7,903 nt of DNA from an uncultured Eubacteriales bacterium (GTDB lineage Bacteria > Bacillota > Clostridia > Lachnospirales > Anaerotignaceae): positions 1 through 7,903 of the forward strand of contig URCD01000103.1 of the NCBI GenBank assembly GCA_900546215.1, in the 5' to 3' direction. The translations under genes and the position numbers were made by a program. Each line of letters starts with the position of its first letter. Within the stretch, counting starts at the first letter, position 1. Below the pieces are notes generated by a model. It was not told the DNA's origin, did no database searches, and was given only the letters and a program-made list of their open reading frames with translations. Below, one piece after another: positions 1 through 7,076 of the stretch.

Positions 1-10
1 AAATTAATAA

Positions 11-129
11 ATTCTGCAATTAAAAAATAATTATATAATCATTTTTTAATCTATTAATTAATAATATATTATCAGATTATGTAATTGTCAATAGTTATTT
101 AAACAAATTTAAAATCTGATTGTGCAATT
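11..129. repeat. Three copies of ATTnTGYAATT upstream of the TetR gene
   Basis: The element occurs at 11-21 (ATTCTGCAATT), 76-86 (ATTATGTAATT) and 119-129 (ATTGTGCAATT). Copies 2 and 3 each have short inverted arms around a central TG (ATTA/TAAT and ATTG/CAAT), and the inner base pair changes on both sides between them. An 8-bp inverted repeat, ATCAGATT (71-78) and AATCTGAT (113-120), lies around copies 2 and 3. These could be operator sites for the adjacent TetR protein or for a divergent gene left of the window. The region is extremely AT-rich, so chance similarity is a real possibility. Confidence 0.35.
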
Positions 130-163
130 AGTATATCTAACATATCCGCGGTTATAAATAAGA

Positions 164-192
164 TTGACGTTATACTAAAAATATTATATTAT
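164..192 (+). promoter_or_regulatory. Sigma-A-type promoter of the TetR gene
   Basis: TTGACG (164-169) and TATTAT (187-192) are separated by 17 bp, each one mismatch from consensus. Transcription would begin near position 199, leaving a leader of about 40 nt with AAGGAG at 223-228, nine bases before the ATG at 238. Confidence 0.6.
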
Positions 193-237
193 TAATAAAA
201 TATTTATCTATTGATTAGTTTTAAGGAGTAACAGATT

Positions 238-957
238 ATGGACAACTTAAATATTGAATCGACAAACATCCCCTCTAAACAGGAGATTAAAAAAAAGCGC
301 GTCATTCGTTTTTTTATTGATGCAGCAAAACAAATAATTGAAAAAGAAGGAATTGAAAAGGTCACAATTTATTCGGTTTCAGATCTAGCCGGCTACAGCA
401 GCGCATCTTTGTATAACTATTTTCAAAATATTGACGAACTTATCGGTATTACAGCAACTGAACTGGTACAGCCTTATGTAAGAGAATATATTAATATTTA
501 CAAATCAGACGGCGACTCACTGGACAAGTATATACGTTCCTGGATATGTCTTCTGAAATATTCATTATCAAATCCAGAGCTGTATTTTTATATGTATACA
601 TCCGATGGCGCTGACCTCATAGCTCAGTACGCAAAAAAATATTACAAGCTGTTTCCTCTTGAGGACGATATTCCCTCAGAAATTTTATCTATACATATTC
701 TTCAAAACAATGCGGCTGAGCAGGAAGAAGACAGCATCTCCTATTCTGTAAAGGACGGATTTTTTTCTGCTGAATCCGCTACAGAAATATGGGAATACGG
801 CTATATTCTGTATAAAGGCATACTGGCTGACAGAAACAGCAAAAATCCTTTCATAAAAGACGATAAAATATATATCAGTATGTTCGTAAAAAGGTTTATA
901 GGGTTTATTAAAGAGAAGCTTGAAAAAGACAAAGATCTTTCAGAATTTCTTATTTAA
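238..957 (+). CDS. TetR/AcrR-family transcriptional regulator
   Basis: A 239-residue DNA-binding regulator of typical TetR length. The N-terminal helix-turn-helix is clear: a first helix around residues 22-38, then residues 42-62 with the family pattern T-x3-(V/I)-x-x-(L/I)-AG-x-S-x-x-(S/T)-LYNYF, and N64/D66/E67 where the family usually has SK-x-x-L. The rest (about 75-239) should be the helical ligand-binding and dimerisation domain, which is poorly conserved in this family, so the inducer cannot be read. The start is fixed by AAGGAG at 223-228 with 9-nt spacing. The gene has its own promoter and the next gene (iclR type) has another, so they need not be co-transcribed. No clear terminator was seen in 958-1002. 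The target is unknown; autoregulation through the upstream repeats, or control of a gene left of the window, are the simplest options. Confidence 0.88.
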   Translation: MDNLNIESTNIPSKQEIKKKRVIRFFIDAAKQIIEKEGIEKVTIYSVSDLAGYSSASLYNYFQNIDELIGITATELVQPYVREYINIYKSDGDSLDKYIRSWICLLKYSLSNPELYFYMYTSDGADLIAQYAKKYYKLFPLEDDIPSEILSIHILQNNAAEQEEDSISYSVKDGFFSAESATEIWEYGYILYKGILADRNSKNPFIKDDKIYISMFVKRFIGFIKEKLEKDKDLSEFLI

Positions 958-1002
958 TTTTGGATTGGTTTTAGGTAAAAAGCATCTGTAATCATTGATT
1001 TA

Positions 1003-1031
1003 TTGACTGGAATACATATATATCGTATAAT
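1003..1031 (+). promoter_or_regulatory. Sigma-A-type promoter of the IclR gene
   Basis: TTGACT (1003-1008), a 17-bp spacer and a perfect TATAAT (1026-1031). The start of transcription should fall near 1038, inside the palindromic AT segment annotated separately. AAGGGG at 1050-1055 is nine bases from the ATG at 1065, so the untranslated leader is very short (about 27 nt). Confidence 0.7.
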
Positions 1032-1050
1032 ATTCTATATTATAATATGA
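1026..1050 (+). promoter_or_regulatory. Candidate IclR operator (autoregulation)
   Basis: An 8-bp inverted repeat, TATAATAT (1026-1033) and ATATTATA (1037-1044) around TCT, covers the -10 box and the expected transcription start. The stretch ATATTCTATAT at 1030-1040 is identical to 11 bases of the perfect palindrome at the dehydratase operon promoter (7077-7097, read on the minus strand). A repressor bound here would block its own promoter, as is common for IclR-family genes. Assignment to this IclR protein is inference from the shared sequence and position. Confidence 0.45.
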
Positions 1051-1064
1051 AGGGGTACATATAA

Positions 1065-1832
1065 ATGGCTACTACTAAAACAATACAGTCTCTTGAAAGG
1101 GCTTTTTCAATACTTGAGCTGTTTCAGAATAATAAAACCGAAATGAGTTTAAAGGAAATTTCGGACTCGCTTGGGCTTAACAAGAGCACGACTTTTGGGC
1201 TTGTCAACTCGCTTACAACCTTAGGCTATCTTTTGCAGAATGAGGACAATCAAAAATACAGCCTTGGACTTAAAATATTATCACTGACAAATGCCGTCAA
1301 GATGAATAATATACTTATACGCGCCTCAAGGCCATATCTGGAGGAATTGTCCGCTAAATACCGGGAGACTGTTCACAGTGCTCAGGAAATGAACGGCAGT
1401 ATAGTATATCTGGATAAGGTTGAGGCCGAGACCTCAATTTATATTAACACCCAGATGGGAACAAAAAATTATATGCATTGTACCGGTGTAGGAAAGGTAT
1501 TACTGGCATATAAAAGCGAAGAAGATTTGGACGCTTTTCTCTCAAGGCCCTTAAAGCCGCTTACCTTTAATACAATTACTGACCCAGCCGCCTTTAAAAA
1601 AGAGATGGCTGAAATACGTAAAAAGGGGTACGGCGGAGACGACGAGGAAATTGAAATCGGCCTCTCATGCGTTGCAGTCCCCGTAATGAAATCGGAAAAT
1701 AATCCGGGATTTGCTATAAGTGTTGCCGGACCAACCGCAAGAATGAATGAGCATAAGAAAAACGGAGTTGCTGATGACCTTCTAAATACGGCGTCAAAGC
1801 TCTCAGAAATTATATATGGATATAAGGCATAA
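1065..1832 (+). CDS. IclR-family transcriptional regulator
   Basis: A 255-residue protein, the normal length for the family. Residues 6-72 form the winged helix-turn-helix: SLERAFSILELF opens it, LKEISDSLGLNKSTTFGLVNSL (29-50) contains the recognition helix, and the wing ends in KYSLGLKIL. Residues about 88-255 are the effector-binding domain, recognisable by RPYLEEL, the MHCTGVGKVLLAY stretch (137-149), the GYGGDDEEIEIGLSC segment (188-202) and the FAISVAGPTAR motif. Family members bind small carboxylates, often sugar-acid catabolites, and usually repress catabolic operons. The nearby dehydratase/aldolase operon is the likely target because its promoter shares an operator-like sequence with this gene's promoter. 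In the current order the regulator is separated from that operon by the SLH gene. The start is supported by AAGGGG nine bases upstream. Confidence 0.93.
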   Translation: MATTKTIQSLERAFSILELFQNNKTEMSLKEISDSLGLNKSTTFGLVNSLTTLGYLLQNEDNQKYSLGLKILSLTNAVKMNNILIRASRPYLEELSAKYRETVHSAQEMNGSIVYLDKVEAETSIYINTQMGTKNYMHCTGVGKVLLAYKSEEDLDAFLSRPLKPLTFNTITDPAAFKKEMAEIRKKGYGGDDEEIEIGLSCVAVPVMKSENNPGFAISVAGPTARMNEHKKNGVADDLLNTASKLSEIIYGYKA

Positions 1833-1861
1833 AAAAAGGCGGTTTTTAACCGCCCTTTTTT
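1831..1861. terminator. Bidirectional terminator between iclR and the SLH gene
   Basis: A 7-bp stem, GGCGGTT (1838-1844) and AACCGCC (1848-1854), with a 3-nt loop. It is preceded by seven A and followed after one C by six T, so it can act as an intrinsic terminator in both directions. The iclR stop (1830-1832) directly abuts it, and the SLH gene's TAA (1862-1860) lies in the opposite-strand tail. It serves two convergent genes. Confidence 0.88.
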
Positions 1862-4425
1862 ATTTTATATTCTTAGTAAAGTTCATTAGCATCACGGAAG
1901 CTTCGGCCCTTGTTGCTATTCCCCTTGGTTCAAGCTTATCTTGGCTTCTTCCGCTTATAATTCCGTAGTTTACCGCCCACTTCACCGCATTTGCTGCCCA
2001 GTCTGAAACACTTTCACAGTCAGTAAATTCTTGAAAAGCCATACCTCCCCGTGAAGTATCCCAGCCCTTCATAAGCGAATAATTGTAAAGCATTACAGAA
2101 AGCTGTTCCCTTGTGATACTTGAATCTGGTTCAAACCGCCCGTCTCCAACACCACTGGCAATTCCATTTGAGGCTGCCCACGAAACTGCATTTAAATACC
2201 ATGAATTACTGTTAACATCAATAAATGAATTAGCACCCGTCTCAGGATTACCTTCTATATTATATAAAATCTGAACCACCATTGCCCTTGTAAGCTCAGT
2301 ATCAGGGTCAAATATATGAGCAGATATTCCGTTCATAATGCCTCTCTCATATACATATTTTACTCCTTCATAATACCACTTATCGGAGCTTATGTCTGTA
2401 AATGGTATAAATTCTGACTGTACATCTACATTCTTTTCGGCATTGTATTTCTCAAATCTAACATCAACCACCGCCTTTGATGCTGTCATTGTAAAAATAT
2501 ATATTCCATTACCTTCATCATGAACTTTTATTTCATCACCATTATTGTCCACGACCTTAATGCTTTTAACAAAGTAGTCTTCGTCTGGCACAGCAGTTAT
2601 TTTTACTGTATCACCCTTTTGCGCGTCTCTCGGACTCACCTTAACGTTTCCATGCTTATAGTCTTTTATCGTCACTGTGCTTTCAGATAAACTTACAGAA
2701 CTGGAGGAACTTTTATGTTCTGTTATTTTATATGTTATTTTATCTCCCTCTTTATCAAAGCTTACTTCATAGCCCTTTCCTGCATTTATAGAGCCTGTAA
2801 AGCGAAATCCATTTTTATCTAGAGTAAATTTACATTCTTTTTTTATTATAATATCTTCGTCATTATCTTTAGTAAGAATAACTATATCATTCCTATTGGC
2901 CTTCTCACAAGCAGTTTCAAGCGTACTGTAGTATAAATCCCCTATTTTAGCGGCTGACTCATCCTCAAGTGCATCATTGTTTACAGGCTTATACTCAAAT
3001 GTGCCGTCAGGATTTTTTGAAACGACAATTTCTTTACCGTCCGCCCCAACTATCTTACCTTCTACATTTCCTTTAAGTTTTACAGGAGCATCGAGTTTAA
3101 CCTCCGTGCCATCAGATATAGCTAGTGTATGTCCATTAGTATCAATTGTAATGGATTTTGTGATTTTAAATTCATCCGGTACCGAAAGTTCTGTATCATC
3201 AGAAAGGGTCAAAGTATATCCGTCAAAATCAGTGAAGCTGTTATACTCATCACTTCCAAATTCGATAATTGACATTGCAGACTCTAAATTAGTGAAAACG
3301 TCAAATATTTTGCTATCTTCATCTTTAAGAGTTACATATTCACCATCAGGCTGCTTAAATACAACATTTTTACCGATTTTAAACACATTATCACAGCTTG
3401 AGTCATATGCCGCCTCATTTTTGAAATAATGGAAGTTCCTTTTATCAACTGTACGCAATTCTAACACGCAGTCTATTTCCACATTATTCTGAGACGATTT
3501 ATTACCGCCAAGGCTGTATGCTGATACTAATGTCATTCCATTTTTATTTCCGATAGAAATAATTTTAGAATCCTTGTCTATATATACTTCGCAGTCCTCA
3601 GTTCCTTCTAAAATCACGACTGAAAAGTAATTAGATATCCCGAATTCATGCGGGCATTCTCCGATTAAAGTTGAATTATTTATATTAACTTTTGTTCCTC
3701 TTCCATTAATATCCTCACTATTGTGTTTTAAATAAACAGCGGCCCATCCTGATACTTTGCTGTCCTGTATGTTTATAACCGCTTCATTAGAAAAATTTAC
3801 AATTGCATAATAGTACGGAGCACTTATTTCACTTTCATTTATAACATTCAGTTCAGCGTTCGCTCCAACCAAGGTAATTGCCTGTGTCCAAGCAACGTTA
3901 TCCGGCAATGTAATTTTAGTATTATCTACTGTAACCTCAGCATTTTCAGCACCAATCCTTATACCATGATTTGCACCTTTTTTATTTACTTCACAATCTT
4001 TTATTAAAACTTTTTGTCCCGAATCTCCATTGACATGAATTGCCGAGGACTGCTTGCCTTCGGTGTATTCATTTTCAATTATAAGATCAACTATTTCCAC
4101 ATCATCTCCGGTAATGTCCAGCGCTCCTTTAAGCGTATATCCATCACCGTCTATAGTAATAGATTTGTCAACTGTAATTGTCTTATCTGCACTTTCTCCA
4201 GCATTGTCTAAAAGTGTAACTGTGTCTCCGTCGGAAGCCTCACCAATCGCGTCTACCAGAGATGAGTATCGGTTACCATTGGAATTTTCAGCTATAAAAT
4301 CAGTTGCTGAAATTCCCCCCCCCCGAATTATTTTCGTTGGCAATAGCGCAATTGGGGCAGACAGCGAGCGTTAGCGAAAATGTCAAAGCCACTGCCGTTA
4401 ATTTTCCTTTTAATTTTGTAAACAT
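1860..4425 (-). CDS. Secreted SLH-anchored surface protein, frameshifted at a G10 tract (OFF)
   Basis: Gene for a large secreted protein held on the cell wall by SLH domains. The best start is ATG at 4425, nine bases after AGGAGG. It reads a signal peptide and then enters ten Gs (4324-4315), after which this frame stops at 4302-4300 (41 residues). The long frame (about 4343 to 1860) is shifted by one base; with nine Gs both join into 854 residues. In joined numbering: signal peptide 1-29; an edge module at about 53-100; a beta-strand-rich region resembling a right-handed beta-helix, about 100-330; two more edge modules, about 375-440 and 495-545; a bacterial-repeat-like domain, about 575-660; three SLH domains at about 675-727, 734-784 and 800-854, with TRAM, TREQ and TRAE motifs. 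SLH domains bind secondary cell-wall polysaccharide. The ligand or adhesin role of the helix is unknown. A TTG at 4343 is open but has no ribosome binding site, so I reject it as the start. Confidence 0.85.
4315..4324 (-). repeat. G10 homopolymer tract, candidate phase-variation switch
   Basis: Ten consecutive C on the plus strand, read as ten G in the SLH gene, five codons after the predicted signal-peptide cleavage site. Reading from the ATG, 9 or 12 Gs give SGGGISATDF and the full protein; 10 Gs give SGGGNFSN and stop; 11 Gs stop a few codons later. Such runs mutate by replication slippage, and this one sits at the 5' end of a surface-protein gene, the usual place for a contingency switch. 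A run this long is out of character for the AT-rich surroundings. A sequencing or assembly miscount is the main alternative. Confidence 0.75.
4339..4425 (-). other. Signal peptide coding segment of the SLH protein
   Basis: The 29 codons after the ATG encode a classic Sec signal: basic start (K4, K6, K8), hydrophobic core LTAVALTFSLTLAV (9-22), and a C-region ending in A27-I28-A29 before N30, a good signal peptidase I site. C23 is preceded by L-A-V, a poor lipobox because of V at -1, so a lipoprotein is less likely. The segment lies outside the long downstream reading frame and is easily missed. Confidence 0.85.
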
Positions 4426-4434
4426 AAAAATCGT

Positions 4435-4440
4435 CCTCCT
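4435..4440 (-). promoter_or_regulatory. Ribosome binding site that fixes the SLH gene start
   Basis: A perfect AGGAGG on the minus strand, nine bases before the ATG at 4425. No comparable site precedes the TTG at 4343 in the downstream frame, so this places the true start before the G tract. Confidence 0.85.
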
Positions 4441-4477
4441 AATGCCAAATGTAACAAATTTATTTTTTTGTAACCTC

Positions 4478-4506
4478 ATTATACAATATAATTACACTTT
4501 ATCCAA
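4478..4506 (-). promoter_or_regulatory. Promoter of the SLH surface-protein gene
   Basis: On the minus strand, TTGGAT (4506-4501), a 17-bp spacer and a perfect TATAAT (4483-4478). Transcription should start near 4471, giving a leader of about 45 nt that carries the hexamer GTTACA twice. The promoter lies just downstream of the aldolase terminator, so this gene has its own transcription unit. Confidence 0.7.
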
Positions 4507-4516
4507 TTATTATTTT

Positions 4517-4551
4517 AAAAAAAGGGTGACAATTGATGTCACCCTTTTTTT
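4517..4551 (-). terminator. Intrinsic terminator of the dehydratase-aldolase operon
   Basis: A perfect 8-bp stem, GGGTGACA and TGTCACCC (4524-4531 and 4537-4544), with a 5-nt loop. A run of seven A on the plus strand (4517-4523) gives the U-tract for the minus-strand transcript. It begins within a few bases of the aldolase stop codon (4555-4553). T residues on the other side would let it work in both orientations. Confidence 0.9.
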
Positions 4552-4552
4552 A

Positions 4553-5323
4553 CTATAATCTTGATATCTTTACAGCCTCTTTCAGCGCCTCAATATAATA
4601 CGCCGCGTCAAGTCCTACAGTCACTGAGTCAAAACCCTCCTCAAAGTAGCTGTGAGCAGCCTCAGGCTTCATTGTAAATATAATTACAAATTTGCCGGCG
4701 TTATGACAGGCTTTTTTAATTCGCTCTACCGCAGCCTTAAAATCAGGATTGTCAAATTCTCCTCCCATGCCAAGTCCGATAGACAGGTCATAGGGACCGA
4801 TAAATATTCCGTCAACCCCGTCCATAGACGCTATCTCCTCTATGTGTGACAGACATCCTGCTGTTTCACACTGCGGAATAAGCAATGTTTCCTTATTCCA
4901 GTAGTCCATAGCCTTATCCATTGGCTCGGACGAAGGATAATCGCAGCCCCAGCCGTCCTTTCTTGACGGACAGAAGCCTCTTGAACCAACAGGGCTGTAT
5001 TTAGACCATTTTATAATATTTTTAACATCGTCAACCTTCTCAACAAATGGTACTATAAGTCCTTTTGCTCCGACGTCCAGCGGCTTCATAATTGATGCCC
5101 TCGATATTTCCCTAACCCTCACAAAAGGCAAAATTCCGCTTAAGTTCGCACCTCTAATTGCTTCAAGAGTGCTCTCTCCTTCAAAGGTTCCGTGTTCATT
5201 ATCTATAATCATGTAGTCAAAGCCTGTTCTTCCAAGGCATTCTGCCGCCGTAACAGATCCTATCTCGAAGAATGTCCCAACCGGCTTTTCTCCGGCTTTT
5301 ACCTTCTTAAGAAAATCATTCAT
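4553..5323 (-). CDS. HpcH/HpaI-family class II aldolase (2-keto-3-deoxy acid aldolase)
   Basis: A 256-residue enzyme of the metal-dependent pyruvate aldolase family (HpaI, GarL, RhmA), which cleaves 2-keto-3-deoxy acids to pyruvate and an aldehyde in the cytoplasm. Family landmarks are all present: D41-x-E43-H44-G with the catalytic histidine, R69 in FVRV for pyruvate binding, the YSPVGSRG segment (109-116), E153 in QCETAG and D179 in IGPYDLS as metal ligands. These match H45, R70, E149 and D175 of E. coli HpaI in order and spacing. The ATG is preceded by AAAGGAGG with 7-nt spacing, and the stop of the upstream dehydratase directly abuts this ribosome binding site, so the two genes are co-transcribed and probably translationally coupled. 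The pairing suggests a sugar-acid substrate (rhamnonate, glucarate or similar type) rather than the aromatic pathway of HpaI. The exact substrate cannot be read from sequence. Confidence 0.9.
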   Translation of the reverse strand: MNDFLKKVKAGEKPVGTFFEIGSVTAAECLGRTGFDYMIIDNEHGTFEGESTLEAIRGANLSGILPFVRVREISRASIMKPLDVGAKGLIVPFVEKVDDVKNIIKWSKYSPVGSRGFCPSRKDGWGCDYPSSEPMDKAMDYWNKETLLIPQCETAGCLSHIEEIASMDGVDGIFIGPYDLSIGLGMGGEFDNPDFKAAVERIKKACHNAGKFVIIFTMKPEAAHSYFEEGFDSVTVGLDAAYYIEALKEAVKISRL

Positions 5324-5336
5324 AGTATTTCCTCCT

Positions 5337-7019
5337 TTAAATTTCTATTACGGCTCCCTTGTCTGCGGACGAAGCCACCTTCGAGTAAAGTCTTAAGTAA
5401 CCGTTTGGTATTTCCTTCTCAGGGCGTTTCCAGGTTTTAAATCTTTCTGCTATCTCCTCGTCAGAAACATGCAGCTCAAGCTTTCCTTCGTTTACGTCAA
5501 TAAGAATTTCGTCCCCATCTTTAACTATCGCAAGAGGACCTCCCTCTGCGGCCTCTGGTGAAATATGTCCTACAAAGCAACCGTTATTTGTTCCTGAGAA
5601 ACGTCCGTCAGTAATAAGCGCACATGTCTTGGAAAGTCCTGCGCCGTACATAAATTTCATTGCCTTAAACATTTCCCGCATTCCCGGGCCTCCCTTAGGG
5701 CCTTCATAGCGTATAACAACTACTTCTCCGGGCTGGATAATTCCGCCAAGTATTGCTTCCTCTGCAGCCTCCTCGCTGTCAAAGCATCTTGCCCTGCCTA
5801 CAAAATGATGAAGAGACGGGTCAATTGCTCCGGGCTTGCTGATTGCAGTATTAGGTGCAAGGTTTCCCTCAAGCACGGCAACTCCGCCTGTTTTGCTGAA
5901 TGGTTCCTCAACGGTCTTAATAATTTCGGGGTTTTCCGGATAAGCAAATTTATATTCGCTGAGATTTTCTTTGATAGTCTTCCCTGTACAGGTAATAAGG
6001 CTTGTATCAATTATATCGCCTAGTCTCTGCATTACTCTTGGTATTCCTCCGGCCCTGTAAAAGTCCTCCATATCCCATTTAGCCGCCGGATTAACCTTGG
6101 CAATCTGGGGAGTTGTTTTATTAAGCTTCTCAAATTCACGCACTACATCCATTCCGAGCTCCGCCTCATTGGCAACGGCGCTTAGGTGAAGCACAGCGTT
6201 GGTAGATCCGCAGATAGCCATCGTAACCTTAATGGCGTTTCTGATGCTTTCCTTAGTTATAATTTTACGTGCTGTTATTCCTTTATGAACCATATCTACA
6301 ATTGAACGTCCTGCCATAAAAGAGCTTCTAAGCCTTTCGCCATAAACAGCCGGTATAAGTGCGCTTCCGGGAAGGCTCATGCCCAGCGCCTCTGAAAGGC
6401 ATCCCATCGTATTGGCAGTACCCAAGAACGCACATGAGCCGCAACCAGGACATGCTGTATTTTCAAGGGCACAGTATTCCTCCTTAGTTATCTTTCCAAC
6501 ACTGTACATGCCTTTAGCCTCATCCGTGGATGTAAAATCGGCTTTTCTTCCGTCAAACTCAATTCCGCCAAGCATAGGTCCGCCCACAACTACAATTGCA
6601 GGTATATCAAGCCTTGCCGCCGCCATAAGTACCCCTGGAACAATTTTATCGCATGAGGCAAGCAAAACAACAGCGTCAAGCCTATGTGCCTGTGCCATAA
6701 TCTCAATTGAATTGCAGATAATCTCTCTTGAGGGGAGTATGTAATTCATGCCGATATGGCCCTGGGCAACCCCGTCGCATGCGCCGATAACTCCAAATTC
6801 CACAACGGTTCCGCCTGCACTGTAAACACCCTTTTTGACAAACTCCGATACCTGATTAAGGTTAAAATGACCGGGAACAACAGTATTCCATGTATTTGCT
6901 ATGCCAATAATGGGCTTATCGTCAAGCTCATAATCCGTATAGCCCATAGATTTAAATAACGAACGGTAAAAAGGCGCGTCGTCTCCGCCCATAATAATGT
7001 GACTTCTTAATTCTGCCAT
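5337..7019 (-). CDS. IlvD/Edd-family dehydratase (dihydroxy-acid or sugar-acid dehydratase)
   Basis: A complete 560-residue Fe-S dehydratase of the IlvD/Edd family, which removes water from 2,3-dihydroxy acids or aldonates to give 2-keto acids. Motifs in order: NTWNTVVPGH (42-51), GACDG (79-83), SCDKIVPG (122-129) with K125 at the expected metal-binding lysine, CPGCGSC (190-196), GTANTMGCLSEALG (200-213), and DGRFSG (471-476) with S475 at the catalytic serine position. The VPGH form of the first motif follows E. coli IlvD ([4Fe-4S]), not the PCN form of [2Fe-2S] members, so an oxygen-sensitive cluster is likely. AGGAGG lies nine bases before the ATG. By sequence alone ilvD (valine/isoleucine synthesis) is possible, but no other branched-chain gene is nearby. 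The coupled aldolase and an IclR-type operator favour sugar-acid breakdown. I give no gene symbol for this reason. Confidence 0.9.
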   Translation of the reverse strand: MAELRSHIIMGGDDAPFYRSLFKSMGYTDYELDDKPIIGIANTWNTVVPGHFNLNQVSEFVKKGVYSAGGTVVEFGVIGACDGVAQGHIGMNYILPSREIICNSIEIMAQAHRLDAVVLLASCDKIVPGVLMAAARLDIPAIVVVGGPMLGGIEFDGRKADFTSTDEAKGMYSVGKITKEEYCALENTACPGCGSCAFLGTANTMGCLSEALGMSLPGSALIPAVYGERLRSSFMAGRSIVDMVHKGITARKIITKESIRNAIKVTMAICGSTNAVLHLSAVANEAELGMDVVREFEKLNKTTPQIAKVNPAAKWDMEDFYRAGGIPRVMQRLGDIIDTSLITCTGKTIKENLSEYKFAYPENPEIIKTVEEPFSKTGGVAVLEGNLAPNTAISKPGAIDPSLHHFVGRARCFDSEEAAEEAILGGIIQPGEVVVIRYEGPKGGPGMREMFKAMKFMYGAGLSKTCALITDGRFSGTNNGCFVGHISPEAAEGGPLAIVKDGDEILIDVNEGKLELHVSDEEIAERFKTWKRPEKEIPNGYLRLYSKVASSADKGAVIEI

Positions 7020-7076
7020 TTTTCTTCTCCTCCTGAATTATCTTTTTATTCTGTCCGTAGTACTAAGTTTATGGTT

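Noticed and set aside
2977..3429. A 150-codon open frame on the plus strand inside the SLH gene
   Set aside because: It is antisense to a convincing domain-bearing gene, rich in S/L/P as expected for an antisense shadow, and has no ribosome binding site.
4341..4343. TTG as start codon of the SLH protein
   Set aside because: No ribosome binding site precedes it and the product would lack a signal peptide. The ATG at 4425 has AGGAGG and a complete Sec signal.
4365..4425. Lipoprotein signal at C23 of the SLH protein
   Set aside because: The residues before the cysteine are L-A-V; valine at -1 does not fit a lipobox, while AIA at 27-29 is a good signal peptidase I site.
4451..4476. Repeated GTTACA hexamers in the SLH gene leader as a regulatory site
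   Set aside because: Only two short direct copies in AT-rich DNA, with no symmetry or match elsewhere in the window; too weak to call.
4054..4558. Overlapping plus-strand open frames across the SLH gene 5' end and its promoter
   Set aside because: They read through the antisense of the signal peptide, promoter and terminator, and show no domain or ribosome binding site.
6379..6744. A 121-codon open frame on the plus strand inside the dehydratase gene
   Set aside because: It is antisense to conserved Fe-S dehydratase motifs and has no recognisable protein features.
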